Origin: Tillandsia leiboldiana | Taxonomy: Eukaryota > Streptophyta > Magnoliopsida > Poales > Bromeliaceae | Direction of reading: 5' to 3' | Assembly (NCBI GenBank): GCA_029204045.2 | Contig: CM055063.1 | Coordinates: 29,057,810 to 29,121,809, forward strand | Length of the DNA stretch: 64,000 bases | Part shown: positions 10,081 to 23,396 of the stretch, one piece after another | Position numbering within the stretch: the stretch's first letter is position 1 | How the letters are laid out: every line of letters starts with the position of its first letter | Translations under genes and position numbers: made by a program | Notes under the pieces: model-generated | The model's input: only the letters and a program-made list of their open reading frames with translations | Database searches by the model: none | What the model was told of the DNA's origin: nothing

Positions 10081-11595
10081 GTTTTTTGTAATTTTTTTTT
10101 TTTGCTTTTCCTTTTCTTTTAGTAATCCTTTTTTCTCTTAGATGATTGGTTCTGTCGATGCACTTAAGGGCATAACTGATCCGTTCGAGGAATCGAACCC
10201 CCTAGAGAGATAGTAGAAGGAAGGAGAATGAGGGGAAAATATATTGGAGAAAGGCGGCTTATTTCATTCATTATTGATGAAACCCTTACGCTACATATTT
10301 GTAGGCTCTATGACTAGAAATAGATATTATGATTTATCGAAAATGAGGAAAACCTTTGTTCTGTTTCTGCCTAGATGGAGCTTTGGCTCGAAAAAACTTT
10401 CTTTTATACTGATTCATGATCTATATCTGCCTAGAAGGCACTCGAATTGCAATTTTATTTTTCTATTTCTGCATCTGAGTATGCAGTGTTTTGTGAACTT
10501 TCTCAATCTTGAGAGTATACGTAAAGAATTATCGCCTTTGGGCTAGGTGCCACGGACACTTACACGGGACACAAAATTCGACACGACTCGGACACGGCGA
10601 CTCGGCAACATCTAAAAAATTAGGACACGGATACGGCATGGACACTGCTAATAAATTATGATATTATTAATATGATATATATATTTATTATATATAAATT
10701 ATTAATTTTGATAATTATGCTATTCTTCATACAAACTTGTGGCGGCTGGGAGAGAGTATTATGATGGGTTGGCAGATTATCTACTCGTATAGCTGAAGAT
10801 AGTGGTTAGTCAATGATTGGGAAAGTATCATCACTATGTAGCCAAGTTAATCAGTTGCCTGGAGCTAGCAGTTACTGCAAGAAAAAGCTTTAATTTTGAC
10901 TTCTTTATGTTATATGTGTGCTATAACAGCTGATTCAAATGATCTGGTGAGATCTTGAGATGTTATGAAGGTTCAAGGGATTGAATCTTGTCGTATTTAT
11001 TTCCTTCTCTTGATTTTTATTTATTTATTTGTTTATGTTTTTATGATGGCAGCATAAGTTTGTGTTTTGGTACACGAGGCGGACACCTGGAGTTAGGTCA
11101 CAGATCTCATATGAGGACAACATTAAGAGACTTGTCGATTTTAGTACGGTATGATTCTTTTCAAATCATTAGTAGATGATCATATGATAATTAGTGTTAT
11201 TTTATGCTGTTATGTAGTTTCCACCTTTGGAATACTGAATATACTTACTGATGTGTATAGGTTGAAGGATTTTGGGTTTGCTATTGCCATCTTGCACGTC
11301 CTTCCTCTCTCCCAAGTCCAACAGATCTGCATCTTTTTAAAGAGGGTATTCGCCCTTTATGGGAGGTACACTTTTAGCCATGTGATTCTATTCGTTTCTA
11401 ACATATCTAAATAAAGCCATCATTAGAAAATCCATTAAAGAAAACTCATTATGTCTTTAATTAATAAAGGAAATGCACCTTTGGTCAAGTTGTTACCTAA
11501 AGAAAATTTATCTGTAGGATGCTGCAAATTGCAATGGTGGGAAGTGGATAATACGGTTCAAAAAGATTGTTTCAGGCCGTTTCTGGGAAGACTTG
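9889..11595 (+). CDS. nCBP / eIF4E-family cap-binding protein, exons 1-4 (copy A, partial)
   Basis: The product binds the 7-methylguanosine cap of mRNA. The nCBP (4EHP-like) class is the divergent plant eIF4E paralogue. Exons are 9,889-10,080, 11,053-11,148, 11,261-11,365 and 11,518-11,595 (64, 32, 35 and 26 codons). All introns are GT-AG, in phase 0. The residues are diagnostic: LHPLK at the end of exon 1, KFVFWYTRRTPG (cap-stacking Trp region), SYEDNIKRLVDFST, FWVCYCHLARPSSLPSPTDL, FKEGIRPLWED, NGGKWIIRFKK, SGRFWEDL. The 157 residues cover about two thirds of the expected protein of about 220; the C-terminal exons (GDQL.. onward) were not found. In this copy the start reads ATTG instead of ATG, against ATG in copy B, so a one-base error here is likely. 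Copy B is the same locus duplicated in the assembly. Confidence 0.9.
10545..10650. repeat. Fragment with repeated GGACACGG words in nCBP intron 1
   Basis: At least five ACACGG/GGACAC words occur in about 100 bp, followed by AT-rich sequence. Such clusters are typical of subterminal regions of small hAT elements. No terminal repeat or target duplication could be set. The same sequence is at 24,693-24,800 in copy B. Confidence 0.35.
11053..11148 (+). CDS. nCBP exon 2 (copy A)
   Basis: Acceptor GGCAG, donor ACG|GTATGA. It encodes the first cap-pocket strand, KFVFWYTRRTPG, with the Trp that stacks on the cap, followed by SYEDNIKRLVDFST. Copy B lacks one G here (GTTAGTCACAG against GTTAGGTCACAG). 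Confidence 0.9.
11261..11365 (+). CDS. nCBP exon 3 (copy A)
   Basis: Acceptor GTATAG, donor GAG|GTACAC. It encodes VEGFWVCYCHLARPS, then PTDLHLFKEGIRPLWE, which holds the second cap-stacking Trp region (LWED). Copy B is identical in frame and length (25,406-25,510). Confidence 0.92.
11518..11595 (+). CDS. nCBP exon 4 (copy A)
   Basis: Acceptor CTGTAG, donor TTG|GTAAGT. It encodes DAANCNGGKWIIRFKK followed by SGRFWEDL, with the basic residues that contact cap phosphates in this family. The next exon should start V/L-LALVGDQL and was not found. Confidence 0.92.
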
Positions 11596-11911
11596 GTAAG
11601 TATAAGGGTTCTTTCAGCTATTGAATATTTGTTAATGCTATTAGCCTCCTGCTTTATTGCATAGTACTCTTTCCATCTTGCTTCTTTTTGTTTATGAATA
11701 ATTTTATTGTGATTGTTGATGTTTACTTTATCTTTTGCACTATGTACTTGTCATTATTTTATTGATGTATTTGTCAAAAGTAAATGTACTATATGCATCT
11801 CGGTATATAACCAAACTGAATGAGCACTAAAATATGATAGTTTTGACAGCTGCAGTGTGATATAAGAAATACATGAACAACTTAAGTTATATGTGAAATA
11901 AATGGACCTCT
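11596..11911 (+). other. nCBP intron 4, 5' part (copy A)
   Basis: AT-rich sequence following the GTAAGT donor, with no recognisable exon. It ends with CCTCT (11,907-11,911), the target duplication of the RLX element. Confidence 0.6.
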
Positions 11912-12526
11912 TGATGTAGGATGGAATATAGGGTCCTATGTTTGAGAGTGCTCCAAAATATGATTTATAATTTTAAAGGCTTTTTAGAATTTTGTAAATT
12001 TTTGAAATATTTTTTTCAATATTTTTTGATTTTTTAGAAATTTTGGTACTGTAAAAAGGAAATTATGAAAATTAAAGAAAAAGAAAAAAAATCAGAAAAA
12101 TGGAAAAAGAAGAAAATTTGAAAGATAATTAGGACCCACTCCTGAGCCGAATCCATTTCGGGACTAGACTCACTCCGGGGCGACGTATTCGCGAAGGAAA
12201 AAAGATTGTTTGTGCACTAAAACTCCGAATCATCTTTTATTAATTTATCAATATCATCATCCTTTCCATACAATGAAGCTCTATACCTTATTTAGACTAT
12301 CCATAGCTTTAGATACACATAAGCAACTTCGGATTTGGTCTTATCTTAAATAACTAATTAAAACAACCTTATCTAGAGTTAATAATACAAATCTAAAAAT
12401 AAATAGAGATAAAATCAAATAAGAGGATAGATAAAAATCCTTATTTAACTAACTAAAATATATGTTCAACTAATCTAATCTAATTTAAAAACAATGAACT
12501 AAATCGGTTTTAATCCGATCAGCATA
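11912..12526 (-). mobile_element. RLX non-autonomous LTR element, 3' LTR (copy A)
   Basis: On the + strand it starts TGATGTAGGATGG and ends CGATCAGCATA. It matches the split LTR at 38,897-39,129 plus 47,145-47,528, whose outer end is GCATCA. The inner sequence next to the other LTR reads as a tRNA-Met-type primer site on the minus strand, so the element points left. Target duplication CCTCT lies at 11,907-11,911 here and at 47,529-47,533 on the far side. Confidence 0.75.
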
Positions 12527-13391
12527 CCTATTCTGCATTTTGCTTTTGCTGGTGATAGGAAACAACCAAGTGTGCAGAATAAAGCGATGCAGGAGTTTTC
12601 GGTTTGGTATTGACGGAAGAATGATTAGTAAGTTTATGAAACTTCATAAGGTACGGAAGAATGACTAGTAAGTTTATGAAACTTCATAAGGTTTGATATC
12701 TATGAGAAAGGTGGTTGCTCTAGTATGGATGACTCGTATTGTTGGGGCAATAAGGGTAACTCGATCAGTGATCTTACCTCCTCAACACACTTATTTACCT
12801 TATTTTCATGATTTAACTCGGCCATATCTAAAACGTAGTTGCTGTAGGATGGTGCGGATGAAACTGGATCAGAATTGTCCACTACCAAATGTGCTACGGG
12901 TAGCATACTCCATTGAACAATTAGGGTCTTTAGTTGAAATTTAAGTTGGATCCATCGATACTCATCTTCGATCTTATCCATCCATTGAAAATCATCTGCA
13001 ATTTTAGCATCATTTTCAATATCTTTCAACCTCCGTTCTTCTTCCTCCTAACATATTATGTTAAATTCAAGAAGTGATATTTGCCTTTATCTATACCATC
13101 ATCTCAAGTCATCAAGTATTTCCATTCGAATATCGTTTCTTTTTCTCTCAAAGTATGGCTTTTGATCGTACAACCATTCATCAAACTCCACTCTTGTCGT
13201 TTCACATATTTCATATGTATCTCTTTTTTTTCTGCTATACTTTTGAAAATCTTTTTTATGACATTCTTTCGCATCCATGATAATTTTTTTTACTTTTTTT
13301 TCTCCACACACTTTTCTTTCACTTTTTTTTTCACTCCACTTTTTTTTCATTATACTTTTTCTCATCTTTTTTTATTTTCAATTCTCATCCT
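12527..13391 (-). mobile_element. RLX internal region (copy A)
   Basis: There are two minus-strand frames. The one at 13,099-13,365 is lysine-rich (KKKWSEKK, EKKVKKIIMDAKE) and begins opposite a T-rich + strand tract. The one at 12,700-13,029 contains DDFQWMDKIEDEYRWIQLK and EVRSLIELPLLPQQYE. They look like parts of one short Gag-like or unknown protein of a non-autonomous element. No protease, RT or integrase motif is present. The Sirevirus inserted at its right end (target duplication ATCCT at 13,387-13,391). Confidence 0.55.
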
Positions 13392-14650
13392 TGTTGGGTT
13401 ATGTTAAAATATGGATCTAAATAGGAAAAAAACCACCTAGAGGGGGGGTGAATAGGTGTAAACAATAAACACTCAAAAATCGTTGCGCAATAAAACCTAA
13501 TGCGGAAATGAAAATATAACACGCAAGATTTTTACGTGGAAAACTCCAAAACCGGAGTAAAAAACCACGGGACCGATAACACGGCGAAATCCACTAGAAT
13601 TATAACACGTACAAAGGTGATATACCGTACTCACAGACAACTCGACCTTTTTCCATACGCTCCTAGTAGATCTTCTCCGCTCGCTCCGCAACGCTCCTCG
13701 AATCCACGATTAGCGTCCAACGCCGAATCCACGACGTCCAACGTCGAATCCACGACGTCCAACCGAATCCACGGTCTTCACCCAGTAGCACGTCTCGAAT
13801 CCACGAACGTACCTCGCTCCGAATCCACGAGAGCGGTAGCACCTTGAATCCACAAGGCCACGCGAGTCCACGCGCCGATTTTGGGAAAATCGTTGTTTTT
13901 TGGGTGGTGATGATCCGCCGAATACTTAGATCAAAGATAGATCGGAAATACCATCTAAGTATTCATTAATTTGATTCTACTCAAAATCTGAGTATGAAAA
14001 CCTAGAATCAAATTAATCAATATAGATGAAAAAACATAGAATTAAATCTAGTTATTTCCTTTCTTCTCTATATGTGGATTTCTCTTTTTGACCGTATTTT
14101 GGATTACCCTAAAAAAGAATCGTAGGGTTTATTTATAGGTTAGAAACCGTTGGAAGAGGATAAGAATAAAAAACTGACCTAATCTGGAATTTTTCAGGAC
14201 GACGGTCCGGACTGGAATCGGCGGTCCGGACTGTCGTGGCTAAACAGACAATTTCCAGAAAAACATACGTTCGGGGTCCGGACTGAAGTACCAGATCCGG
14301 ACTGTTCATACATTTCAGCAAAACCCATGTTCGGGGTCCGGATCAGAATTGGCTTTGTTCCGGACTGGATTTGCGCATGAACAAACAACGTTCCGGGTCC
14401 GGACTGCAGTACCTGATCCGGATCCTGAACATGTCCCATGTCCAGTTTTTGATTTTTATACAGTTAAAAATTCATCCAAGTGTTTCTACACTATAAGAAG
14501 TATTCAGATCATCAAAATTAATTAGTTAAACGTACCTGATCTTTTTGAATTCTTCTTTCTTGAGATTGAGGTATATGATCCAAACTTCTTAATCTTCAAT
14601 CTTCAAGACTTAACACTTTCACGAAATACGCCAAAACAAATTCCTTAACA
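13392..14650 (-). mobile_element. 3' LTR of the Sirevirus-like element (copy A)
   Basis: + strand ends are TGTTGGGTTATG and TTCCTTAACA. It is the same as 27,539-28,802 apart from scattered single-base changes, mostly extra bases in copy B. It is followed on the right by the polypurine tract complement ATCTCCCCCTTTGG. ATCCT precedes it. Confidence 0.93.
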
Positions 14651-15302
14651 ATCTCCCCCTTTGGCGGTTTCGTGACAAAACAGAAAATCCACTTAAGAAA
14701 ATTCAAAAAGATATTTTTGTTGCTATCACCATACAACAAAAATTTACATTTGAGAACCAAGAAATAAGTACATGAGATAAACTCCTAAAACAGACTCTAG
14801 ACTTAGACATCTGTATTCTCTGCAAAAGAAATCATTCTTGACAAAAGAGATCGTTAGATACCTCAAGAATATTTAGCATTCAAAACCAAACAGAGATAGA
14901 GTTTATACTTACCATGACATTTGTGAACTCAGATATGTATTAAGATCATAATCAGAAATAGACATATCTTTTAAGCATTAAAATCCAAATGTCATAAGTT
15001 TGTTAGTAATCAAACAACTTGTTAGTAATAATACATGCCCAAATAGTTAGTCGAATAGTTAGTCGAGGCATGCATTCAAAACACAATACAGAACCAAAAG
15101 TTGGTTTGATACTTACCTTCAAAGTTTCAAAGTTCACAGTTCTCACACACCATTGTTCCAATTGTTCTTGTATCTCTCCCCCTTTTTGTCACTAAAGTAG
15201 CCAAAATTACAAAAATAAAGGGGAGTGTTAAAAATTCAAAAATAAAAGGTAAGAACTAAAACTTAAAAACCTGCAAAAGAAAAATGATTAGAAGGATAAA
15301 GA

Positions 15303-16717
15303 TTACTCAGATTCATCCGAACTAATGCATCCTAGTTTTTGAAAAATTTTCTTTATTCGCTTGTTCATGGACGACTGCTTCTTTTTGACCTCTTTAATTT
15401 CTTCCTTCATTTCAATAAATTCATTTGACATCCGTTCCTGTTCAGAGGAAAGTCGTTGTTGCTCTTTATAAATAGAGGTAACTGAAGCATCATCCGCTGA
15501 AGTTGAAGCTGCTGGTGGTGGAGCTGAAGCTGTTGCTTGTGGTGCTGAAGCTGTGGCTGCTGGTTGTGCTCTTCATCGGCGAGGAGGTGATGGAGGCTCA
15601 TCTTGTTTAGTAGAGAGAGACTTCACAATAGTCGTGTCATTGATCGTTCCTAGACTGTGCATGTAGGAGCTCGCACTTGTGTCGACCTTAAATTTGCGAA
15701 AATACACATAATGATCATAGGATAGGGAAGTCTCTCTGTAGGGTGAGCATGTTCCACATACCGTGCCATCCTCGACCAGATGATATAAGGAATGTTTAAA
15801 TTCGATCCCATAGCCCAAGAAGATAAAGAAATAACATCCTATCCCATCGAAGAACTTTTGTTTGCATGTTAGGAAGAATATTGTAGCAAACAATAAAGTT
15901 CAAGTAGCGATACTCCGGTCGAAGTTCTTTTGAAAATACTGAATTTCCCGTCGACTGAGTATTGGGAACACAAATTCCATCCACGACCACTCTCCAGGAG
16001 GTGGTGGAGAAGATTTGACTTTTCAGGTAATGTCTTCCTTCAATCCTGGCCTTCATCCCTAACACCTCTCCAATCAGTTGAGGTGTGACTTTAATCTTAA
16101 TATTTCTAACCATTGTTAGAAATTCTCGATGTCCGTCATCCTGATCAAGTAAGCTTGAAGCATTCTGATAAAACATTCTCACCGAATGAAGACAATACCC
16201 AGTGGACTCAGGGAAATGGCAAATGGGGGCAAGACCCGCATGGTCAAACAGAGTCCCAAAGAGTGCAGACCGCTCCTTCAGAGCCTTGACATTTACATGT
16301 CTTTCGTCAATGCACTCTCTTTTCTCAAAATCTTTGATTCTCGCAGAACTGATAAAGTCTTGTGGAAGGAGGCTGGCTAGCTAGTGGCTCCTCAATTGAT
16401 ATACCTCGAGCACTCCCTCTCTTTCTGGCAACACTTTTCCTTTTTGTCTTAATCGGGCTTGTTTCCATAGGGGCTTTCCCTTTTTCAGCGGCGGTAGGCG
16501 GAGTCTTCCCCTTTGAAGTTTCTGCAGGGGCTTTCCCCTTCGAAGCAGTGGGAGCAGTTGCTTCAACCAGAAGCTCATCCCAGTCTATAGATTCAGTTTC
16601 CGATTCTGACTCGGAATCATCTCTAGTTTTCTTGCTTTTCCTAGCTCTCTTAGGCTTGTCAGTTGATTTTGCATGGACCATAGCAACCAGCAGAACTATT
16701 ATCAGTGAGAACACCAT
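15303..16717 (-). pseudogene. Envelope-position ORF of the Sirevirus-like element (copy A)
   Basis: Identical in sequence and in its breaks to 29,451-30,865 (see that entry). The frameshifts near 16,340 and 15,795 and the in-frame TGA at about 15,573 are shared by both copies, so they are real. Confidence 0.75.
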
Positions 16718-18283
16718 TGTCGCTATTCAACTTTAAGAACCTGTGAGCAAACCTCAAGAACACGAGAAAAATTGTTTATTTTCAAAAATTTGAAAAATTA
16801 TACCCAAACAATCATTATCATGTAGAGAGACTAGGAATCAAATTAGTTTTGCAAAAAGAATTTTAAAAATAGATCAATCCCATAATTTTCAAAAATTCCT
16901 ATTATATGCCCTAAAATCAAATTTTCAGAAATCGAAGCCTAAAAATCCATTAATCAAGAGAATACCTAGCATATAATCAAAACTAATGTACCCAGAGTTC
17001 TTATTTCAAAAAAAATTTGACCAAAAACCAATCTCAAACGAAAAGGTTACAAGATTTCCATCACGTTTTGAGCAAAATAGTGAAAAACTGTGAAAAACCG
17101 AGTTTTTGATCAAGAAAACTTACTTGGAATCGAAGAACCTGAGTTGAAAAGGCTCCAAATCGGTTGATTTCTAGAGAGAGAAGCTCTGGAGACTTGAGGA
17201 CAAAAGATTGTAGTAAAAAAAAATCAAAACCCTTTTGTTCTATATAAAACCCTAGCCGCGGTCCGGATCGGATCGTGAATCCAGTCCGGATCGGCTACCC
17301 GCAGGAAATTCCTGCGTTCGGGATCCGGATCGGATTGTCGAGTTCGGATCGGCTCCAAACTTTTTCTTCAGAAAAATTCCGAAAAATTCTAGAAAATCCA
17401 GAAAAAGATTGTAAGCACTTATGCATGTCAACTTTAAATGAAAATCATCATTTCATAATAAAAGAAATAGATTATGCAAAATCTATCAAAAATATCCAAA
17501 TAATGAAACGAAAATTTATAAAAATTAAATCCCTTAAAGTTGAACAAGTTCAATTACATCTATCATGATCTTATGAGTAATGCCTTTATCAAATCATCAA
17601 TTTGGTAAAGAAAATGAAATACCAAGATCAATAGATGTTTGAAATTCCAGATAAGTTAGATAATATATCTAGTCAAATTATGTAAGGAGTGGCTTTTTGA
17701 GCATCTTTCAATAAAATCCCCACCTTATACCAACCTTGGAATTTGACAGAGTCAAGAATTCCAAAAAGCATTTTATCTAATCAACTTGAAAAACCATGCT
17801 TGGTATACATGTGGTAGCTGCACACAGTACTCGGACGACCGAGGTGGTAGCTCTTTCCTCCATGTGATGGTAGTTTTCACACTCCTCATTGGGATGTAAC
17901 TCTTTCCACATCTTTTGAGCATAACAATTTGCATTAACTCCCCCTCAATTGGCTATCAATTATTTAATATATAAGGTATTCAACCAAAAATTGATCTCAA
18001 TTTCATACTCGACTCAATTATCAAATAAGATAAAAACTAAACCAAGAGATCATTTGAGAGAGAAATTGACTTTGATCAAAACAAAGATGACTTAATTGAC
18101 ATAAATGATCATTGCATCAAATGAATTATTATGATATCCAAAGCATAATAAATTTCTAAATAAATGAAAGGATGCAATTAAAGTCAATAATTCTAATGCT
18201 CAATTAATGTTCTATGTACAAACATAGATAATGAACAAAAACACAAAACAAAACCTAACCTAAGCAATGATTTCAAAAAGGAA

Positions 18284-21200
18284 TTATTTCAAGGAAAGAA
18301 TTCCAATTGCCTTACGCAAATGAATAAATCGTTTTTGATCCAAAGGTTTTGTTAAGATGTCAGCTAATTGATTCTCAGTTGAAATGTAAGAAATTTGAAG
18401 AATATTTGATTCAACTAGCTCTCTTAGAAAATGATATCTAAGTTCAGTGTGTTTTGTTCTCGAGTGCAACACAGGATTTTTAGAAATATTTATAGCACTT
18501 GTGTTGTCACAAAGAATTGTTACCGAAGTTGCTGAAATTCGGAAGTCGCTCAACACGCTTTTCATCCAAATGAGTTGGGTTGAACAACTACCCGCTGAAA
18601 TATATTCCGCTTCGGCAGTCGAGAGTGCAATGCAGTTTTGTTTTTTACTATGCCATGCAACAAGGCAATGGCCAAGATAAAAACATGCACCACTCGTACT
18701 CTTCCGATCATCCACAGATCCTGCCCAATCGGCATCTGAATATCCTATAATGTCAAGCGTTGTTTCCATAGGATACCAAATTTCGAAATTCAAAGTTCCT
18801 TTGATGTACCGGATGATCCTTTTCACCGCTTTCAGGTGAACCTCCTTTGGTGCTGATTGATATCTCGCGCAAATCCCAACACTAAAGGATATATCCGGAC
18901 GACTAGCCGCGAGATAGAGTAGACTTCCTATCATGCTGCGATAAAGCTTCTTGTCTACACTCTCACTAAGAGATTCACTTCCTAATCCCTTATTTCTAGT
19001 TCCCATAGGAGTCGGAAAATCTTTAGAGTTTTTTAAATCGAATTTTTTCACCAACTCCCTTGCATACTTGGATTGACATAAATGGATGCCATCATCATTT
19101 TGTTTCACTTGCAATCCAAGAAAGTATGTCAGTTCGCCTATCATTGACATCTCAAATTCGCTTTCCATGGTTTTCGCGAATTTAGAAGCATCATTATCTC
19201 TTGTTGCCCCAATACAATGTCATCGACATAGATTTGTGCCACAATGAAGTTATCCTGATAATGCTTCACAAAGAGAGTCCGGTCTGCTCCCCCCTCGAGT
19301 ATAGCCCTTTTCTAATAGGTGCTTTGTCAACCTTTCGTACCACGCTCGCGGTGCTTGTTTTAGACCGTAAAGAGCCTTTTTCAAACGAAAAACATGGTTA
19401 GGTTGTTTACAGTCTACAAAATCTTTTGGTTGAGCCACATAAACTTCCTCGTTTAAAAACCTATTTAAAAACGCGCTCTTAACGTCCATTTGAAAGAGTT
19501 TGATTTTAAAATGACAAGCAATTGCGAACAAAATTCTAATCGACTCGAGTCGAGCTACCGGGGCGAATGTTTCATCAAAGTCTATACCTTCAATTTGCGA
19601 GTAGCCCTGAGCAACTAGGCGTGCTTTGTTCCTGATGATGGTACCATCCTCGTTTTTCTTATTCTTGAAAATCCATTTAGTACCAATCACGTTGTGTTGC
19701 TTCGGAGGCTTCGTTAATTCCCAGACTTTGTTTCGTTCGAACTGATGGAGCTCTTCCTGCATTGCTTCAATCCAGTAGTCATCCTGAAGAGCTTCATCAA
19801 TGTTCTTTGGTTCTAACATGGAGACGTAACATGCGACTCCACAAACCAACTGTCTCCGAGTCTTGACTCCTTCTTGTGGGTCTCCAATAATATTAGATTC
19901 CGGATGATCCTTGGAGATGCGTAACGTTTGCGGTAACGGAGTACTCGGAGGTACATGTGATAATTCTTCCACATCAGATAAACCTGAAGAAGATACATTA
20001 GATGCATCAACTTTATCGAAAGAGTTATTACAGAAAGATGCTTTACCGGAGTATTATCTCTAGAGACAATATCAGGGGTAGATTTATCAGATGCAAAGTG
20101 AAAGAGCTTCATCTACTTTAACATTTATAGATTCTACCATCGTTTTAGATTCCAAGTTAAATACCGATATGCTCTACTGTTTGTAGAATAACCCCATGAA
20201 AAATCCTTCTTCGCCACTGTCGAGAGTCAATTTTCCAAGATTTTCGCGGTCACGTAAAATGTACAACGACTCCCAAAAATACGAAAATATTTGATATTAG
20301 GGTTTTCTACAAAACCACAGTCTCATATGGTGTATTTAAAGTTCCCCGGCGCAAATACACTCGATTAATTACATAGAACGACGGTGTTCACAGCTTCAGC
20401 CCAAAAATATAACGGTAAATTCCGGCTATGAAGTGCATCACAAACGCGCCATCTCTTGAACAACCCTGTTTTTGCGCTCGACTACACCATTCGGCTGAGG
20501 GTGTATAGGGTGCTGAGAATTCATGTTGTTATGCCATTGGAAGTGCAAAAATCAATGAAGTTAGAATTAATGAATTCTCCACCTCTATCAGTTCGAACAA
20601 CGAACGATCTTTTCATTTCTTTCAATCATAATACGATGACAAATCTCATGAAAAGAGTCGAAGTATCCGCTGTTCCCTCTTTTAAAATGTTACCCATGAT
20701 ACCTAGAGAAATCATCAAACCAAAAGAAAATATACCATTTACCTCCCAAAGATGGTTGACGAGTCCGGGCCCCATTAAGTCCATGTGCAGTAATTCTAAG
20801 GGCCGATTGGTACCAACGTGGTTCAAGTTCTTGTGTGCAGCCCTTGATTGTTTTTTTCCTTTGACAACCACCACACACAATGTTTTCTTTAAATAAAAGT
20901 TTAGGAACCCCCTTAACCACGTCTTATTTGAAAATCCTTGCTAGTTCTTTAAGATTAATGTGACCTAGTCTTTCATGCCAAAGAGTTTCATTATCCAAAG
21001 AAACTAGGTTACATTTTTCAGAAATTTGGTTTGAAACAACATAGCAATTATTTTGAGATCTAACCCCTTTCAAAAAGAATACATGGTCCTTATTAGTTAC
21101 AATACATTCTACAGAAGAAAATTAACTGAGAAACCATTGTCACAAAGTTGACTTATACTAATGAGGTTAGTCTTTAGGCCTTCAACAAATAGACATTGTT

Positions 21201-23364
21201 CAAAACCGGGCCTTCTGGAATAGCGATTGTTCCTTTCCAACAATTTGGAAGAACGACCGTCTCCGAAAACAACATGTCCTCCGAGATTTTCTCTAATTTT
21301 GAAAACAGTTTTTGTCACCGGTCATGTGACGGGAACATCCACTATCCAGATACCAAGACGAGTTGTCATAAGCATGTAAAGAAGTATGAACAACAAGACA
21401 AGGGAAGATTTCACCTTTGCGCACCCAAACCTTTTTGGACTGCGTCGGCAATGTCGTGAAGTTATTCTCCTTGGTGAAAGCGTCTTGTTTGATTCATTGC
21501 TTGACATCGTCTTGTGAGGTGAACTACCAAGGCTCTTTTCCTTTGAAAATTTCTCTTTGATTTCGGGGAATCACCTTTTTGGTAGTTATTGCAAGAGGTG
21601 CTTGATTTGATCGTTTTGGTCCCATCTTGCAATTTCTTCTAATGTGCCCTGCAAACCACAACGAAAACATACCTTTGTACTTGACGATCCCGAAGAGGGT
21701 GAGGTAAGGTGGTTGTCGTTGATAAGTGATTTCCGTCGTCGGAGGAGGAGTTACCGACTGGGGCACAAAACTGTTCCACTCGAACTAGGACTGTCTCCAG
21801 TTTGAGTGTATCCGAGGCCGAATCGGTTTGTTTGACCAAGACCAAGCATCTTATCCAACTTGCCTTCCAGAAGAAAAACGCTTTAAATCATCCTTGAGTT
21901 GGAAAATGGTCTTCGTCATTTCCATTTTTTCCTGTCGAGCCTCGGAGTAGAGCTTCAAGAAGTAACCCTTTATCACCATTTTTACATGTTCCTTCTCGAA
22001 ATGCTCATTTTTCTCTTGAAGTGAAGCATTTGCTTTATCAGGTTATCCCTTTCCACTTCAAGACCGGTTGCGAGAGAAGTTGCCCTTTTTACTTCTTCTT
22101 CGAGATCCTGCAATCTCCCTCTCAACCCCTTGTTTTGCTTAGCCAGTTTCTTTGAATCCCTCAAAAGTTTATGGTAGGCTAAAGCAAAATCTTCACCTTC
22201 AGATTATCCGATTCATCGTCCGTTGCAGTTTTTTCAACTTGGGAGGAGTTGGACAATAATCGATGTACTTGCCATAAAGCATAACGGTGAAGATGTGTGG
22301 ACGCGTGGAATGCCGTTGCGTTGTTTTCTTCATCACTTGAAGATGACTCATTTGACGTTGAGGTGTCATCCCAAGTGACGGCTTGCATCGCTTTCTTCTT
22401 TGCGGATTCTTATTGGGACACTCCGTTGAGATATGGCCGTATCCTCGGCACTTGAAGCATTGGACTTGTCCCTCTGAGCTTTTCTTATCCTTTGAAAAAC
22501 TCTCTTGCTTTCTTGACTTGTGCTTAAAAACTTTGCCTTTCTTCCACTTTCGAAGGATGGAGTTTTACTTGAATTACCCCTTCGAAAGTTTCGGCGAAAT
22601 CTTTTGTCAAGAGAGCAAGCTGCTTCTCAAAGTCCTCCATAGATAGGTTCTCGTCATCGTCTGAGGAGGATGAATCCGCGTCTTCTTCTTGTTGTTTTCA
22701 ACGCAAACCTGAAGACTTAGAAGTAGATGCTTTTCCAGAAGAATAGTTAGTAGGAAATGTCATTTCATATGTTTGTAATGAACCAACTAATTCTTCTACA
22801 CGGATTTCGTCCGGGTGTTTAATAGTTTCAATGGCCGTAACCTTGGAACGAAATCTTTCAGGAAGAGTTCTTAGAATCTTTCTTACAATTTAAATTCTGG
22901 AATTTTCTCTCCCAAGTTAGCACATGATTCACGATGTCTTGCAATCGTGTATAGTAATCTGTGAAAGATTCATTTTCTGCCATGAAAATAGAGTCAAATC
23001 TTGCTCGTAAGCATTTGCAGCTTTTGAATCTTCACAAGGTTATAACTTGAAGAAACATCCCAGATTTCTTTCGCAGTCTCACATGCCGAGACGCGAGAGA
23101 ATTCAGTTTGTGACAAGGCATTAAATAAAGCGTTAATTCCTTTGCCATTGTAAGAAGATAAGTCTATCTCTTCCTTGGTCCATTTCGACCTAGGTTTGAT
23201 GGTGTGAACATCAACAATAATTCAGTTGGATTAACCATCCTAACTCAATTGATTGCCACACCCGTTCGTCGATGGAAATAAAAAGCTTTCATCCGTACTT
23301 TCCAGTAGGCATAGTTTGTTCCATCGAAGAACGGGGGTCTGTTGATGTTTCCACCTTCAACCAT
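18284..23364 (-). pseudogene. gag-pol of the Sirevirus-like element (copy A, frames broken)
   Basis: This is the copy A counterpart of the intact frame at 32,430-37,196 plus 37,193-37,528. RNase H and the end of RT are intact in one frame (18,284-19,168), and RT with the KARLVAQGY block in another (19,250-19,972). Integrase, protease and Gag are broken into short frames by many small indels that copy B lacks. I read most of the breaks as sequence errors at a contig end. Confidence 0.85.
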
Positions 23365-23396
23365 TGTTTACAACCCTATTCCCGCTCTGATACCAT

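Larger units (their letters stand above)
14651..23396 (-). mobile_element. Internal region of the Sirevirus-like element (copy A, error-rich)
   Basis: It has the same order as copy B: polypurine tract, envelope-position ORF, long spacer, Pol, Gag, primer-binding site (23,384-23,395). Copy A carries many one-base insertions and deletions relative to copy B from about 19,200 rightward, and they become denser toward the gap at 23,901. That is what a poorly covered contig end would give. Confidence 0.9.

Noticed and set aside
10170..10215. tRNA-like B box (GGTTCGATTCC on the minus strand) in nCBP intron 1
   Set aside because: No A box at the right spacing and no cloverleaf could be drawn; a SINE remnant is possible but not supported.
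16362..16736. 124-aa + strand ORF with hydrophobic segments (also 30,510-30,884)
   Set aside because: It is the antisense shadow of the envelope-position ORF start; the minus frame has the family match and splice signals.
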